In this document: piece by piece, positions 40,096-48,449 of the stretch
Layout: each line of letters begins with the position of its first letter
Position numbering within the stretch: position 1 is the stretch's first letter
DNA from: Pseudooctadecabacter sp.
GTDB lineage: Bacteria; Pseudomonadota; Alphaproteobacteria; Rhodobacterales; Rhodobacteraceae
Direction: 5' to 3'
DNA: 59,650 nucleotides
NCBI RefSeq assembly: GCF_020627745.1
Contig: NZ_JAHDGE010000012.1
Coordinates: 1 to 59,650, forward strand
Made by a program: the position numbers and the translations under genes
The notes under the pieces: model-generated
Databases searched by the model: none
The model's input: only the letters and a program-made list of their open reading frames with translations
What the model was told of the DNA's origin: nothing

Positions 40096-41204
40096 TCCGG
40101 CTGGCCTTTCTCGGGGTGCTGCTGGCCGCTGGATTGCTGGCCTATCTGGGCTTTGCGGTGATGCGCGGGTCGGGCACGGACGAGGCGCAAGCCACAGCCG
40201 ATCTTTCGGATGCGCCTGCACCCGAACCGGCTGCGGACGAAGGGTCGCGCCTTTATTTCCTGCAGGATCAGGACCTGACCACCGGCGATCTTGCCCTTGT
40301 GCTGCACCGCGCCGGCCCAAACGGAGAAGACCTGATCGTCACGGATCCCGCAGCACTTCAACAGGCCCGCGCTGATGCCTACATCACCATCCAAAGCACC
40401 GGCGGCCAGACTTTGGGCGCACAGGTTCTGGCTGTCATGGGCGTCCCTCCCGAACAAACGATCGCCTCTCTCTATCGCGACGACACCCTTGTTTTTCATG
40501 TCACCTGCGGCAGCACCACCTGCGGGCCCGCCGCACAAGACGGGTCCGTCAATCTTGCGGGTCTTGCTGCGGTGGCAGACCCTCTGGTCAGGATTGACGA
40601 TCAATATGACGACTATAACGCCTATCTTGATGCGCTCTCCGCACTGGCTGCCGACCCCGATTTTGCCCTGCTGGGCCTGCAGCCATCGCTGGTCGACACG
40701 CATCCCGTGGCCCAGATGACGCCGAAAGCCTCGCTTGCGCTGCCGTCCATCATCCGGCGCGCTGATCAGCCCCTTGATGTAAACACCCATACCGCCCTGC
40801 TGACAGCCCTGTTGCAGGACGTTCTGCCAGACGGATCATCTGTCGACGCCGTAACGCTGCGCGATCTTGGCGCGCCCGTGGTGGTGGACGCGGACAACGG
40901 CCGTCCCGCCACAGCTGGCGGTCAGCCCATCATCTATCCCGACGTGCAGTTTTATACCCCCTACGTGGCGATCTCGGGCGTGTCCGACCTGCCTGACGCA
41001 TCGCTTGAGGCATTGACCGAACAGACCTTGCTGCGGGTCGATTTCGAAGACGATGGCGCGGCGTTCATCGCCTCTCTGGGCATCCCCTGCCCCGACTGCT
41101 TTGGTATTCAGGCACGCGGCGACACCTATGACGTGGCGACCGTCATTCACCGGCAGCCGGAGGTCTATCGGCTGTCCTACTACGACCTGCGTGAGGCCCC
41201 GTGA
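40092..41204 (+). CDS. Unrecognised exported or membrane-anchored protein in the amine operon
   Basis: The 370-residue product has one N-terminal membrane segment (about 4-24) and then an Ala/Asp-rich linker and a soluble domain, presumably periplasmic. Cys pairs occur in TCGSTTCGP and IPCPDCF, suggesting disulfides or a metal site. I recognise no family. It is translationally coupled on both sides (ATGA with the second ligase; GTGA with the oxidase), so it is an integral part of the pathway. A role in periplasmic sensing or substrate delivery is only a guess. Confidence 0.8.
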   Translation: MIRLAFLGVLLAAGLLAYLGFAVMRGSGTDEAQATADLSDAPAPEPAADEGSRLYFLQDQDLTTGDLALVLHRAGPNGEDLIVTDPAALQQARADAYITIQSTGGQTLGAQVLAVMGVPPEQTIASLYRDDTLVFHVTCGSTTCGPAAQDGSVNLAGLAAVADPLVRIDDQYDDYNAYLDALSALAADPDFALLGLQPSLVDTHPVAQMTPKASLALPSIIRRADQPLDVNTHTALLTALLQDVLPDGSSVDAVTLRDLGAPVVVDADNGRPATAGGQPIIYPDVQFYTPYVAISGVSDLPDASLEALTEQTLLRVDFEDDGAAFIASLGIPCPDCFGIQARGDTYDVATVIHRQPEVYRLSYYDLREAP

Positions 41205-42508
41205 CCAACGCGCTTTACCGCAATGACCGCCCGGCGACCTTTCCGCCCAGCTACTACGCGGCGACAGCCAGCATCCCACCCGAACGCGCCGCCCTGCGTG
41301 GCCAACACCGCGCGGATGTTTGCGTCGTGGGGGCGGGCTACACCGGGCTTATGGCCGCGTTGGAACTGGCCGAGGCAGGCATGGACGTCATCGTTCTGGA
41401 CGCCCACCGCGCAGGCTGGGGCGCATCGGGGCGCAATGGCGGGCAAGTGGGCAGCGGGTTCAACAAGGATCAACGCTGGCTGTCCGCGCGGCTGGGGGCT
41501 GGCCCCGCCCGCATGTTGTGGGACTTGACGGAAGAGGCCAAAGCGCTGCTGAAATCGCGTCTTGCGCGACACGCGCCTGACGCCAATTTCAAACCGGGCA
41601 TTGCCCATGGCGCCTATGACGCGGTTGAGGCACGCCACCTGCGCGATGAGGTCGAATACCTGCGCCGCACCTACGGCTACCAAGACGCCGAACCGCTGAC
41701 CCGCGATGCGTTTGGGGCCATCGTCAAATCGCCCCGTTATGCCGGTGGGCTGTTGGATATGGGGGCCGGTCACATTCATCCGTTGCGCTATGTGCTGGGG
41801 CTGGCGGCGGCGGCCGAACGGGCCGGTGTGCGCATTTTTGAACGCTCCGAGGTGCACCATATCGACCAGACAGACCCCGCCGTGGTCGCCACCGGCCACG
41901 GGCGCGTCAGGGCGGATTATGTGATCCTTGCGGGCAATGGTTATTTGCCCAACCTCAACCGTCATGTGGCCGCGCGGACCATGCCGCTCAATTCCTTTAT
42001 CGCCGCCACAGAACCCTTGGGCGACCGCGCGGCCGAGGTCCTGACGCAGGATATCGCCGTGGCGGATGACAAGTTCGTCGTCAATTATTTCCGCCTGTCT
42101 GATGACAAACGGCTGCTGTTCGGGGGCCGCGAAAACTACACCGTGGCCTTCCCCCAAAACATCGAACCGGAATTGCGCAAACGCATGGAAACCATGTTTC
42201 CGCAGCTTAAAGACGTCCGCATCGACTACACTTGGGGCGGCACCTTGGGCATCACGCCCACACGGTTGCCCCTGATCACTCGGACAGCGCCCAATATCCT
42301 CAGCGCGGGCGGCTTTTCCGGCCACGGCGTCGCCCATTCGGGCTTTGCGGGCAAATTGATGGCCGAAGCCGTGCGCGGACAGGCCGAACGGTTCGATATT
42401 TTCGCAAGCCTGCCGACCCCCGCCTTCCCCGGCGGCACCATGCTGCGCGCGCCTTTGCTGGCCGCCGCGATGACGTGGTATTCCCTGCGGGATCGTCTGG
42501 GCCTTTAG
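41201..42508 (+). CDS. puuB: FAD-dependent gamma-glutamylamine oxidase (PuuB/OrdL-like)
   Basis: The 435-residue DAO-type flavoprotein has the dinucleotide-binding motif VVGAGYTGLMAALELAEAG near residue 42, the family stretch WGASGRNGGQVGSG near 70, and a C-terminal LSAGGFSGHGVAHSGFAGKL FAD-contact region. It would oxidise a gamma-glutamylated amine to the aldehyde, releasing ammonia and peroxide. The start is GTG, overlapping the preceding stop as GTGA. A matching aldehyde dehydrogenase (PuuC) is not in the window. Confidence 0.88.
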   Translation: MTNALYRNDRPATFPPSYYAATASIPPERAALRGQHRADVCVVGAGYTGLMAALELAEAGMDVIVLDAHRAGWGASGRNGGQVGSGFNKDQRWLSARLGAGPARMLWDLTEEAKALLKSRLARHAPDANFKPGIAHGAYDAVEARHLRDEVEYLRRTYGYQDAEPLTRDAFGAIVKSPRYAGGLLDMGAGHIHPLRYVLGLAAAAERAGVRIFERSEVHHIDQTDPAVVATGHGRVRADYVILAGNGYLPNLNRHVAARTMPLNSFIAATEPLGDRAAEVLTQDIAVADDKFVVNYFRLSDDKRLLFGGRENYTVAFPQNIEPELRKRMETMFPQLKDVRIDYTWGGTLGITPTRLPLITRTAPNILSAGGFSGHGVAHSGFAGKLMAEAVRGQAERFDIFASLPTPAFPGGTMLRAPLLAAAMTWYSLRDRLGL

Positions 42509-42532
42509 TCCGCCTGAAAACCCGCAGCGGTC

Positions 42533-42558
42533 CCTTTTCATCTGGCCAAAAAAACTCA
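42533..42558 (+). repeat. Dispersed intergenic motif, copy G
   Basis: CTTTTCATCTGGCCAAAAAA followed by ACTCA is near-identical to copy E. It follows the last gene of the amine operon by about 25 bp. Confidence 0.8.
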
Positions 42559-42647
42559 AATTCCACCCCCGCAGCCTGCGCGACCGTCACGGGCTTGTCA
42601 CAAACCTGATGTTAGATTACATGAAATAAAACTTTAGGTATTCTAAA

Positions 42648-43826
42648 ATGACATGTCCTGACGTCACAGCTTCCGAGCCCATCCCCGACGCCGCCTTGGC
42701 TGAGGTCACACGTCTTTTGGCGACCGGTGACCTCTTTCGCTACACGGCCCCCGAAAACGCGCCGGTGGCCCTGTTGGAACGCGATTTTGCGGCGCTGATG
42801 GGCACCACATACGCCCTCGCCGTGTCGTCCTGTTCGGCTGCTTTGTTTTTGTCCCTTAAAGCGCTGGCTCTCCCTGTTCACGCCCGCGTTTTAATCCCCG
42901 CATTCACCTTTGCCGCAGTGCCCAGCGCTGTCGTGCATGCAGATTGTGTCCCGATCTTGGTTGAATGCGGGGCGAATTATCGCCTCGATCTCACGGATTT
43001 CGCCGCCAAACTCCCAAGTGCCGAGGCTGTCATCATCAGCCATATGCGCGGCCATACGTCCGATATGGATGCGATCATGGCGCTGTGTGATGCGGCGGGT
43101 GTCCCTGTGATCGAAGACGCGGCCCACTCGCTCGGCACCACATGGAACGACCGCAAGATCGGGACCATCGGCAGGATCGGGTGTTTCAGCTTTCAAAGCT
43201 ACAAGATGATCAACGCAGGCGAAGGCGGCATATTGGTCACCGATGATGCCGATCTTGTGGCCCGTGCCATCATCATGTCGGGTGCCTATGAACACACCTG
43301 GATGAAACACGCCGTGCCCGCTGATGTGATGGCCCGGCATCAAAACAAACTGCCGCTCTATAATCTGCGGCTGTCAAACCTGTCTGCGGCCATCATCCGC
43401 CCGCAATTGCCCGAACTGGACCGCCGGGTGCGTGATGGGCGCCGCAACCACGATCACGTGGCCGCCCGCCTGGACGCATCCCCTGCCCTCAGCGTCCCAC
43501 CCGCCCTGCCCGCCGAGGCACGCGCACCGGATTCGATCCAGTTCAATCTGGTGGATATGACCGACACGCAAACCCGCGCCTTTGCCAGTGCCTGTGCCGC
43601 AAAGGGCCTGAAGGCACAGATTTTCGGCCAAAGCACGGACAACGCCCGTGCTTTCTGGAACTGGCAGTTCCTGGGGGATGCGCCTGATCTGCCACAGACC
43701 CGTGCGATGCTGATGCGCGCCTGCGATGTGCGCCTGCCCCCCCGATTGTCATTAAAAGACTGTGACATCATCGCGGACATCATCCTCGCCGCAGCGTCCG
43801 AAGCCACAGCGCAGCACGCCGCCTAA
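42648..43826 (+). CDS. DegT/DnrJ/EryC1/StrS-family aminotransferase
   Basis: The 392-residue PLP enzyme has the family segments VSSCSAALFLSLKAL, PAFTFAAVPSAV, EDAAHSLG and SFQSYKMINAGEGG, in which the Lys should bind PLP. Members usually aminate keto-sugars or related precursors, but no sugar-nucleotide genes are nearby. The leader (42600-42647) is markedly AT-rich and holds a mini-frame ATG AAA TAA at 42621; no good SD precedes the start. It converges on the LysR gene with a 4-bp overlap. Confidence 0.88.
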   Translation: MTCPDVTASEPIPDAALAEVTRLLATGDLFRYTAPENAPVALLERDFAALMGTTYALAVSSCSAALFLSLKALALPVHARVLIPAFTFAAVPSAVVHADCVPILVECGANYRLDLTDFAAKLPSAEAVIISHMRGHTSDMDAIMALCDAAGVPVIEDAAHSLGTTWNDRKIGTIGRIGCFSFQSYKMINAGEGGILVTDDADLVARAIIMSGAYEHTWMKHAVPADVMARHQNKLPLYNLRLSNLSAAIIRPQLPELDRRVRDGRRNHDHVAARLDASPALSVPPALPAEARAPDSIQFNLVDMTDTQTRAFASACAAKGLKAQIFGQSTDNARAFWNWQFLGDAPDLPQTRAMLMRACDVRLPPRLSLKDCDIIADIILAAASEATAQHAA

Positions 43827-44785
43827 AGCAGCTTCATCACATCGCGCAGCCACGGCGTCTGGTCCACGGCGGGACCAACGACGCGGTTGGTCAGGACCGA
43901 GCGCAGCTGGGCGGCCATCTGGCCCGGCATCTCCCCCAAGACGCCACGACGTGCAGTCAGCGAAATCCGGCGTGAGAACGGCTCGAACGGCAATTCCACC
44001 AGATCGACCTGTTCGCGGAACCGCTGGGTGTGCAGCCAGCCCAAAGGCGTCAGGATCGACCAGCCCGCCCCTGCCGCGACCATCGCCATGATCGCGTGAT
44101 AGCTGTCCATTTCGAACCGCCCCGTCAGGCTGACATTCTGGCGCGCCAGATGATCCGCAATGACCCGCCCCATGTGGTGCCGTGTGGTATACTGCACGAA
44201 GGGCATCCGCCGCAGCTGCCGCGCGATATCACCACCGGTCAACGCTCCCTTGGGCACGGCGGCGACGAAAGGTTCCTCCATCAGGGGATGGACCTCCATC
44301 CAGTCGGCAGCCGCCCCGATGTCACTGGCCACGATCACGTCAAGGCTGCGGGCCTCCAGCAGATCATGCAAACGGTGCGACGCACCGGTTTCCAACAGGA
44401 ATTGGCAGGTCTTGAGGTCTTCGCCCATCGCGCTCAGAAGGCGCGGCGTCACATCCGCATCAAAATCCTCAATCATCCCCAATCGTAGACGCATCAGACG
44501 GCTGAGATCGGCGAGCGCGATCTCGGATCGGGCCTGTTCGGCCTCGTTGAGGATAGCGTTCGCCCGGCGCAAAAACATCTCCCCCGCCGGTGTCGGGGTC
44601 ACGGGCCGGGCAGAGCGGTTCAACAAGGCGGTGCCAATGGCCCCTTCCAAAGACGTCAGCTGTTGGGACACCGTCGCAGCCGATGTCGATAGTCGCTTGG
44701 CCGCGCCGGAAATCGACGCCTCCTGCGCTGTGGCCACAAAGACCTCAATATTCCAAAGCGTGATGCGTCCTGCGGAGTGTGACAT
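43823..44785 (-). CDS. LysR-family transcriptional regulator
   Basis: The 320-residue protein has the N-terminal winged helix-turn-helix (about 8-66, including ASISGAAKRLSTSAATVSQQ) and a two-lobed effector-binding domain. It starts 56 bp from the divergent small gene and ends overlapping the aminotransferase gene. It may control either neighbour or the amine operon. A TTAAT-type dyad near 44805-44815 is the only hint of a site. Confidence 0.92.
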   Translation of the reverse strand: MSHSAGRITLWNIEVFVATAQEASISGAAKRLSTSAATVSQQLTSLEGAIGTALLNRSARPVTPTPAGEMFLRRANAILNEAEQARSEIALADLSRLMRLRLGMIEDFDADVTPRLLSAMGEDLKTCQFLLETGASHRLHDLLEARSLDVIVASDIGAAADWMEVHPLMEEPFVAAVPKGALTGGDIARQLRRMPFVQYTTRHHMGRVIADHLARQNVSLTGRFEMDSYHAIMAMVAAGAGWSILTPLGWLHTQRFREQVDLVELPFEPFSRRISLTARRGVLGEMPGQMAAQLRSVLTNRVVGPAVDQTPWLRDVMKLL

Positions 44786-44841
44786 AAGGCGACCTCTGCA
44801 CCGTTAATGCGCAATTAACCACCGCGCGGCAAGCATGAGGC

Positions 44842-45084
44842 ATGATGTACGAGAGATTCGCATACCGCCCGCCCCACACGCGACAGGATTGGCTGTCGCA
44901 GATATTTCATTGTCGCGCCGCGCAAACCGGTGGCGTCATCAAACGCCAGATATTCGACGTTGAACGGGAGGTCGGCATGTCCGTCTTGATGCGTGAGGTG
45001 CGGCGCCGTGGATTTCAAATGATCCGGACGAAACACCATGTGGTTATTGTGTGCGATCCGGACCGCATCGAAGTGCTCATCTGA
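44842..45084 (+). CDS. Small conserved protein of unknown function
   Basis: The 80-residue basic protein contains the pattern TRQDWLSQIFHCRAAQTGGV then IKRQIFDVEREVG and a C-terminal HHVVIVCDPDRIEVL. I recall similar small proteins in Rhodobacterales, sometimes wrongly labelled as a phosphoribosylanthranilate isomerase; it is far too short for that. Two adjacent ATGs (44842 and 44845) are possible; GAGG suits the second better. A palindromic terminator follows. Confidence 0.75.
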   Translation: MMYERFAYRPPHTRQDWLSQIFHCRAAQTGGVIKRQIFDVEREVGMSVLMREVRRRGFQMIRTKHHVVIVCDPDRIEVLI

Positions 45085-45112
45085 CCCATGCTCGGGCCAT
45101 TCCTTTGCGTCC

Positions 45113-45136
45113 TAACAAAATTAGCTAATTTTGTTA
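45113..45136. terminator. Perfect 24-bp AT-rich palindrome between convergent genes
   Basis: TAACAAAATTAG is followed directly by its reverse complement and overlaps the phaR stop codon. Its convergent placement and A/T-rich arms fit a bidirectional terminator. Confidence 0.75.
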
Positions 45137-45673
45137 TTTGCCCAACTTCGACAGTTTTTCCTGCAAAGACGCCAGTTCCGCCTTGATGTCGGCCAGATCC
45201 TCACCACCGGTTGATTTGGTCTCTTCGGTCTTGGGCATCATCCCGCCGGTCATCGCCTTCATGAAGGCCTCTTGCTGGGCGCGCATCGCTTCAAACCCCG
45301 GCATCTGGGCCAGCGGGTTCATCCCGCCCATATTTTCCATCATCTTGGACTGGCCGCTTTGCAGCATCTCAAAGGACTGGGCCAGAAACTGCGGCACCAC
45401 AGACATGGACTGCGACGTGTAGGACCGCACCAGATCGGTCAGAACATCCACCGGCAGCACGCTTTCGCCACGGCTTTCGTGTTCCGCGATGATCTGCAAA
45501 AGATACTGCCGCGTCAGGTCATCCCCGGATTTCAGATCGACAATCTGAACTTCCCGCCCCTCGCGGATAAACGTCGCAATATCTTCCAACGTCACATAGT
45601 CGCTGGTTTCGGTATTATAGAGCCTGCGGCTCGCGTAGCGTTTGATAAGCAGGGGTTGTGATGTCTTGGCCAA
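45134..45673 (-). CDS. phaR: PHA synthesis repressor PhaR
   Basis: The 179-residue regulator represses phasin and PHA genes and is released by binding nascent PHA granules. Residues 5-60 form the PHB/PHA accumulation DNA-binding domain (IKRYASRRLYNTETSDYVT then LEDIATFIREGREV); a second conserved block ends near 105, and the Met/Gln-rich tail ends in a short coiled coil. I use TTG at 45673 as start because GGAGGG lies 6 bases upstream and it reproduces the family N-terminus; no ATG does. A candidate PhaR site lies in its own leader. Confidence 0.93.
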   Translation of the reverse strand: MAKTSQPLLIKRYASRRLYNTETSDYVTLEDIATFIREGREVQIVDLKSGDDLTRQYLLQIIAEHESRGESVLPVDVLTDLVRSYTSQSMSVVPQFLAQSFEMLQSGQSKMMENMGGMNPLAQMPGFEAMRAQQEAFMKAMTGGMMPKTEETKSTGGEDLADIKAELASLQEKLSKLGK

Positions 45674-45694
45674 CGGGCGCCCTCCCAAGCGGTG

Positions 45695-45705
45695 TTGCAG
45701 TGCAG
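45695..45705. promoter_or_regulatory. Candidate PhaR operator in the phaR leader
   Basis: CTGC-ACT-GCAA on the minus strand, 22 bases upstream of the phaR start. It resembles the CTGC-N3-GCAG element known for PhaR of Paracoccus and would allow autoregulation. Confidence 0.45.
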
Positions 45706-45741
45706 AGAAGCCTAGGCCGCGCCGCAGCGAAAAGAAAGCCA

Positions 45742-45780
45742 CAAAAATAAGGCCCCGCTGCCGGGAGGAGCAGCGGAGCC
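45742..45780 (-). terminator. Rho-independent terminator of the phasin gene
   Basis: On the minus strand GGCTCCGCTGC and GCAGCGGGGCC form an 11-bp stem (one wobble) around TCCTCCCG, followed by TTATTTTT. It separates phasin from phaR. Confidence 0.85.
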
Positions 45781-45829
45781 TTTAAAACGTCGGCGCCTGT
45801 TAGGGAGGAGGAAAGCGCCCGGCGTCTGT

Positions 45830-46279
45830 TTACTTTGCAGTCGCAGCTTTCTTGGCAGCGGCTGTCATGTCGTTGGTGGCTTTCTTCGCAGCAGCGGACA
45901 TATCCTCGGACATGTCTTTGCCAGCGGCCATCATCAGTTCCAGAGTCTCTGTCTGAACTTTCTTCGCGATCTCGGCGAAGGCGGCCATGTGCTCGGCTGC
46001 GGCTTCGGCGGATGCGGATGCGAAGTCTGTCATGGACTTGGCGTAGTCAGCAGGCTCGGATTTTGCTTTGGACAGGTCTGTCATTTTGGACAGGGTGTCC
46101 TGTGCCCATTTGGCGGACAACTCAGTGGATTTCTGAGCGGCGTCGATGGTCACGGAGGACAGTTTCTCGGCCAGGGTTGTCTGCGTTTTATACGCATCTT
46201 CCATTGCCTTCGTGTCCACGGGGAATGCGCCCATCATGTCTTTCATAACGGCGGTGAAGTCTTGTGTCTTAGCAGCCAT
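45830..46279 (-). CDS. phaP: Phasin (PHA granule-coating protein)
   Basis: The 149-residue protein is almost all helix, rich in Ala, Lys, Met and Thr, with amphipathic heptads and an Ala/Lys tail (AAAKKATNDM then TAAAKKAATAK). This composition is typical of phasins, which coat PHA granules. The ATG at 46279 is preceded by GGAG. The gene lies between phaC and phaR on the same strand and has its own promoter with PhaR-like sites and its own terminator. Confidence 0.92.
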   Translation of the reverse strand: MAAKTQDFTAVMKDMMGAFPVDTKAMEDAYKTQTTLAEKLSSVTIDAAQKSTELSAKWAQDTLSKMTDLSKAKSEPADYAKSMTDFASASAEAAAEHMAAFAEIAKKVQTETLELMMAAGKDMSEDMSAAAKKATNDMTAAAKKAATAK

Positions 46280-46321
46280 TGGATAGCTCCTTAAATTCTG
46301 TACCGGATCATCCCGGCGTTT

Positions 46322-46382
46322 CTGCAACTGCATCCTATCTACATGCTGCAGTGCGGCATTTCAAGCTTTTTCTGCACCGCAG
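46322..46382 (-). promoter_or_regulatory. Phasin promoter with three PhaR-like operators
   Basis: On the minus strand TTGAAA (46359-46364) and TAGATA (46336-46341) are separated by exactly 17 bases. Three CTGC-based sites bracket it: CTGC-ACC-GCAG upstream (46372-46382), CTGC-AGT-GCGG inside the spacer (46346-46356) and CTGC-AAC-TGCA downstream of the -10 (46322-46332). The placement is what a repressor would need. The consensus is from Paracoccus PhaR as I recall it; binding here is inference. Confidence 0.65.
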
Positions 46383-46490
46383 CATAAAAATTCCGCACCT
46401 GCGTCAACCACCTGAAATACAGCGATATTTCGTTCAAAACCGTTTATTTTCAGGCCTCAGCAGCCGCGAAATGCGAAAATGTCGCACCAC

Positions 46491-48296
46491 CTATGCGGGT
46501 AGTACATAGCGCCCCGGTGCCGGTGCAATCGGTGCATATGTATCTGACCCTGGCGCACGCGCATCGACCTTTTTGCCGGATTTCTTCGAAAGCCAACGGT
46601 CCCACATCGGCCACCACGACCCGTCATGTTGTTTCGCTGTCTGCTGCCATTCTTCAGGGGACAACGTCAGATCGTCATTGGTCCAATGGCCGTATTTGTT
46701 CTTTGCAGGCGGATTCACGATGCCTGCAATATGTCCGGACCCGGACAGAATAAATGTCTTGTCCTTTGCCCCCATCTTTTGCACGCCCCGATACGAGGAT
46801 TTCCACGCCGCAATGTGGTCCGTCTCGCAGGCAATCGCGCACAACGGCACGTCAACATCGCCTATTTGCGCCAGACATCCGGCAACTTCAAACCCGTCCC
46901 CTCCGGCGAATTTGTCGTCCTGACACAGCCCGCGCAGATATTCGACCGCCATCTTGCCGGGAAGATTTGTGCCGTCTCCGTTCCAATACAGCAGGTCAAA
47001 AGCCGGCGGCGCCTCGCCCATCATGTAGCTTCGAATCGCAGGCTGATAGATCAGGTCGCGCGATCGCAGATAACTGAATGTCCGCGACATATAGAAACTG
47101 TCGAGGAAGCCGTCTTTGACAACCTCGGCCTCAATTCCGTCAACGAAATCCTCCTCAAGGAACACGCCAACCTCTCCACGGTCCGAAAAATCGGTGAGTG
47201 TGGTAAAGAAGGTCGCGGAATTGACGTAGTCGAGGCCCCGTTGTTTCAGCACCGACAGCGTAAGCGACAATGTCGTGCCGGCGATGCAATAGCCCACCGC
47301 GTTCACTTTCTTGACGCCGCAAATCTCGCGCACGGTTTCCAGCGCGGTGATATACCCGTCCTCCACATAATCGGACATCCCCACATCGCGGTAGGTGGCA
47401 TCGGCGTTGACCCAACTGACGACAAAAAGCGTATAGCCCTGATCGACGATCCATTTAATCAGAGAATTCTGCGCCTTAAGGTCGAGAATGTAGAATTTGT
47501 TGATCCACGGCGGAAAGATGACCAGCGGGGTTTTGTACACCTTTTCGGTCGTCGGGGCGTACTGGATCAATTCAAACATATGGTTGCGAAAGACGACCTC
47601 GCCCGGCGTTGTGGCAAGGTTTTCGCCCACTTTGAAGGCGGATTTGTCTGCCAGCGACACCACCAGCTCTCCGTCATTGGCCTCCAGATCGGCAATCATG
47701 TTCTCCAGCCCTTTGACAAGGCTCTCGCCCTCTGTCTCAACCGCTTTGGTTAGGGCGTCCGGATTGGTCGCCAGAAAATTGGTCGGCGACAGCATGTCGA
47801 CGATCTGGGCGCTGAAATATTCCAACCGTCGTTTGTCTGACGGGTCCAGCCCGTCGATTTCGCCCAGTGTCTTTTCAACGGCTTGCGCGTTCAGCATGTA
47901 CTGCTGCTTGAGGAAATTGAAATAGGGATGGGTCTGCCACAGCGGATTCGAAAACCGCTTGTCCGTGGGCGTCGGGTCCTCCGGGGCCTGCAATTTCCCC
48001 TGTGCCAGCGCCGTTTGGGCATCCACGAAATGCTGCAGCGTCGCCCCCCAATAGCCGACCTGCTGTTCAATCAGCTTCGACGGATGCTGCAGAATGTCCT
48101 GCCAATAGGCGGTTCCGGCCTTGGCATACAGATCGGGGCTGGGCCCTTGCAAATCCTGCGGCACGGACCGTTTGGATGACATGACCGTCATCAGCCTCTG
48201 GGTCAGGTGCTGGATACGTTCCATGTTGTGTTCAAGGGCTGGAAGGGCCGCTGTATCGGCCTTGTCACCTTTCGATGTCGATCCATCTTTCGTCAT
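46491..48296 (-). CDS. phaC: Class I poly(3-hydroxyalkanoate) synthase
   Basis: PhaC polymerises hydroxyacyl-CoA on the granule surface. The 601 residues carry the lipase-like box GYCIAGT with nucleophile Cys337 and the catalytic Asp493 (CETDHIAAWKS) and His522 (GSGHIAGIVNPP). Length and lack of an adjacent phaE or phaR-subunit gene indicate class I. I chose ATG 48296 with GAAGGG upstream; a longer frame begins at 48344. It is divergent from phaZ, so synthesis and breakdown share one control region. Confidence 0.97.
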   Translation of the reverse strand: MTKDGSTSKGDKADTAALPALEHNMERIQHLTQRLMTVMSSKRSVPQDLQGPSPDLYAKAGTAYWQDILQHPSKLIEQQVGYWGATLQHFVDAQTALAQGKLQAPEDPTPTDKRFSNPLWQTHPYFNFLKQQYMLNAQAVEKTLGEIDGLDPSDKRRLEYFSAQIVDMLSPTNFLATNPDALTKAVETEGESLVKGLENMIADLEANDGELVVSLADKSAFKVGENLATTPGEVVFRNHMFELIQYAPTTEKVYKTPLVIFPPWINKFYILDLKAQNSLIKWIVDQGYTLFVVSWVNADATYRDVGMSDYVEDGYITALETVREICGVKKVNAVGYCIAGTTLSLTLSVLKQRGLDYVNSATFFTTLTDFSDRGEVGVFLEEDFVDGIEAEVVKDGFLDSFYMSRTFSYLRSRDLIYQPAIRSYMMGEAPPAFDLLYWNGDGTNLPGKMAVEYLRGLCQDDKFAGGDGFEVAGCLAQIGDVDVPLCAIACETDHIAAWKSSYRGVQKMGAKDKTFILSGSGHIAGIVNPPAKNKYGHWTNDDLTLSPEEWQQTAKQHDGSWWPMWDRWLSKKSGKKVDARAPGSDTYAPIAPAPGRYVLPA

Positions 48297-48330
48297 ATCG
48301 CAGTTGCCCTTCCGGAATTCGGGTGTATTG

Positions 48331-48388
48331 TGCAGGCGCAGCATTGCGCGGTTATTCTAATATAGCCCACAATGGCCCCTGCGACCAA
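48331..48388 (-). promoter_or_regulatory. Candidate phaC promoter and PhaR-like site
   Basis: On the minus strand TTGGTC (48383-48388), an 18-base spacer and TATATT (48359-48364) form a fair promoter. CTGC-GCC-TGCA follows just downstream (48331-48341 plus one base), in the same form as the site after the phasin -10. Both are weaker than at the phasin gene. Confidence 0.38.
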
Positions 48389-48449
48389 TGTGCGGAGCGG
48401 TAGGCCGATATGCGGCCCACCCATACCGCCGATGAAAGTGAGGCTTCTG

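Noticed and set aside
44842-45084. Phosphoribosylanthranilate isomerase
   Set aside because: Product is 80 residues, far below the 200-residue TIM barrel of TrpF, and lacks its motifs.
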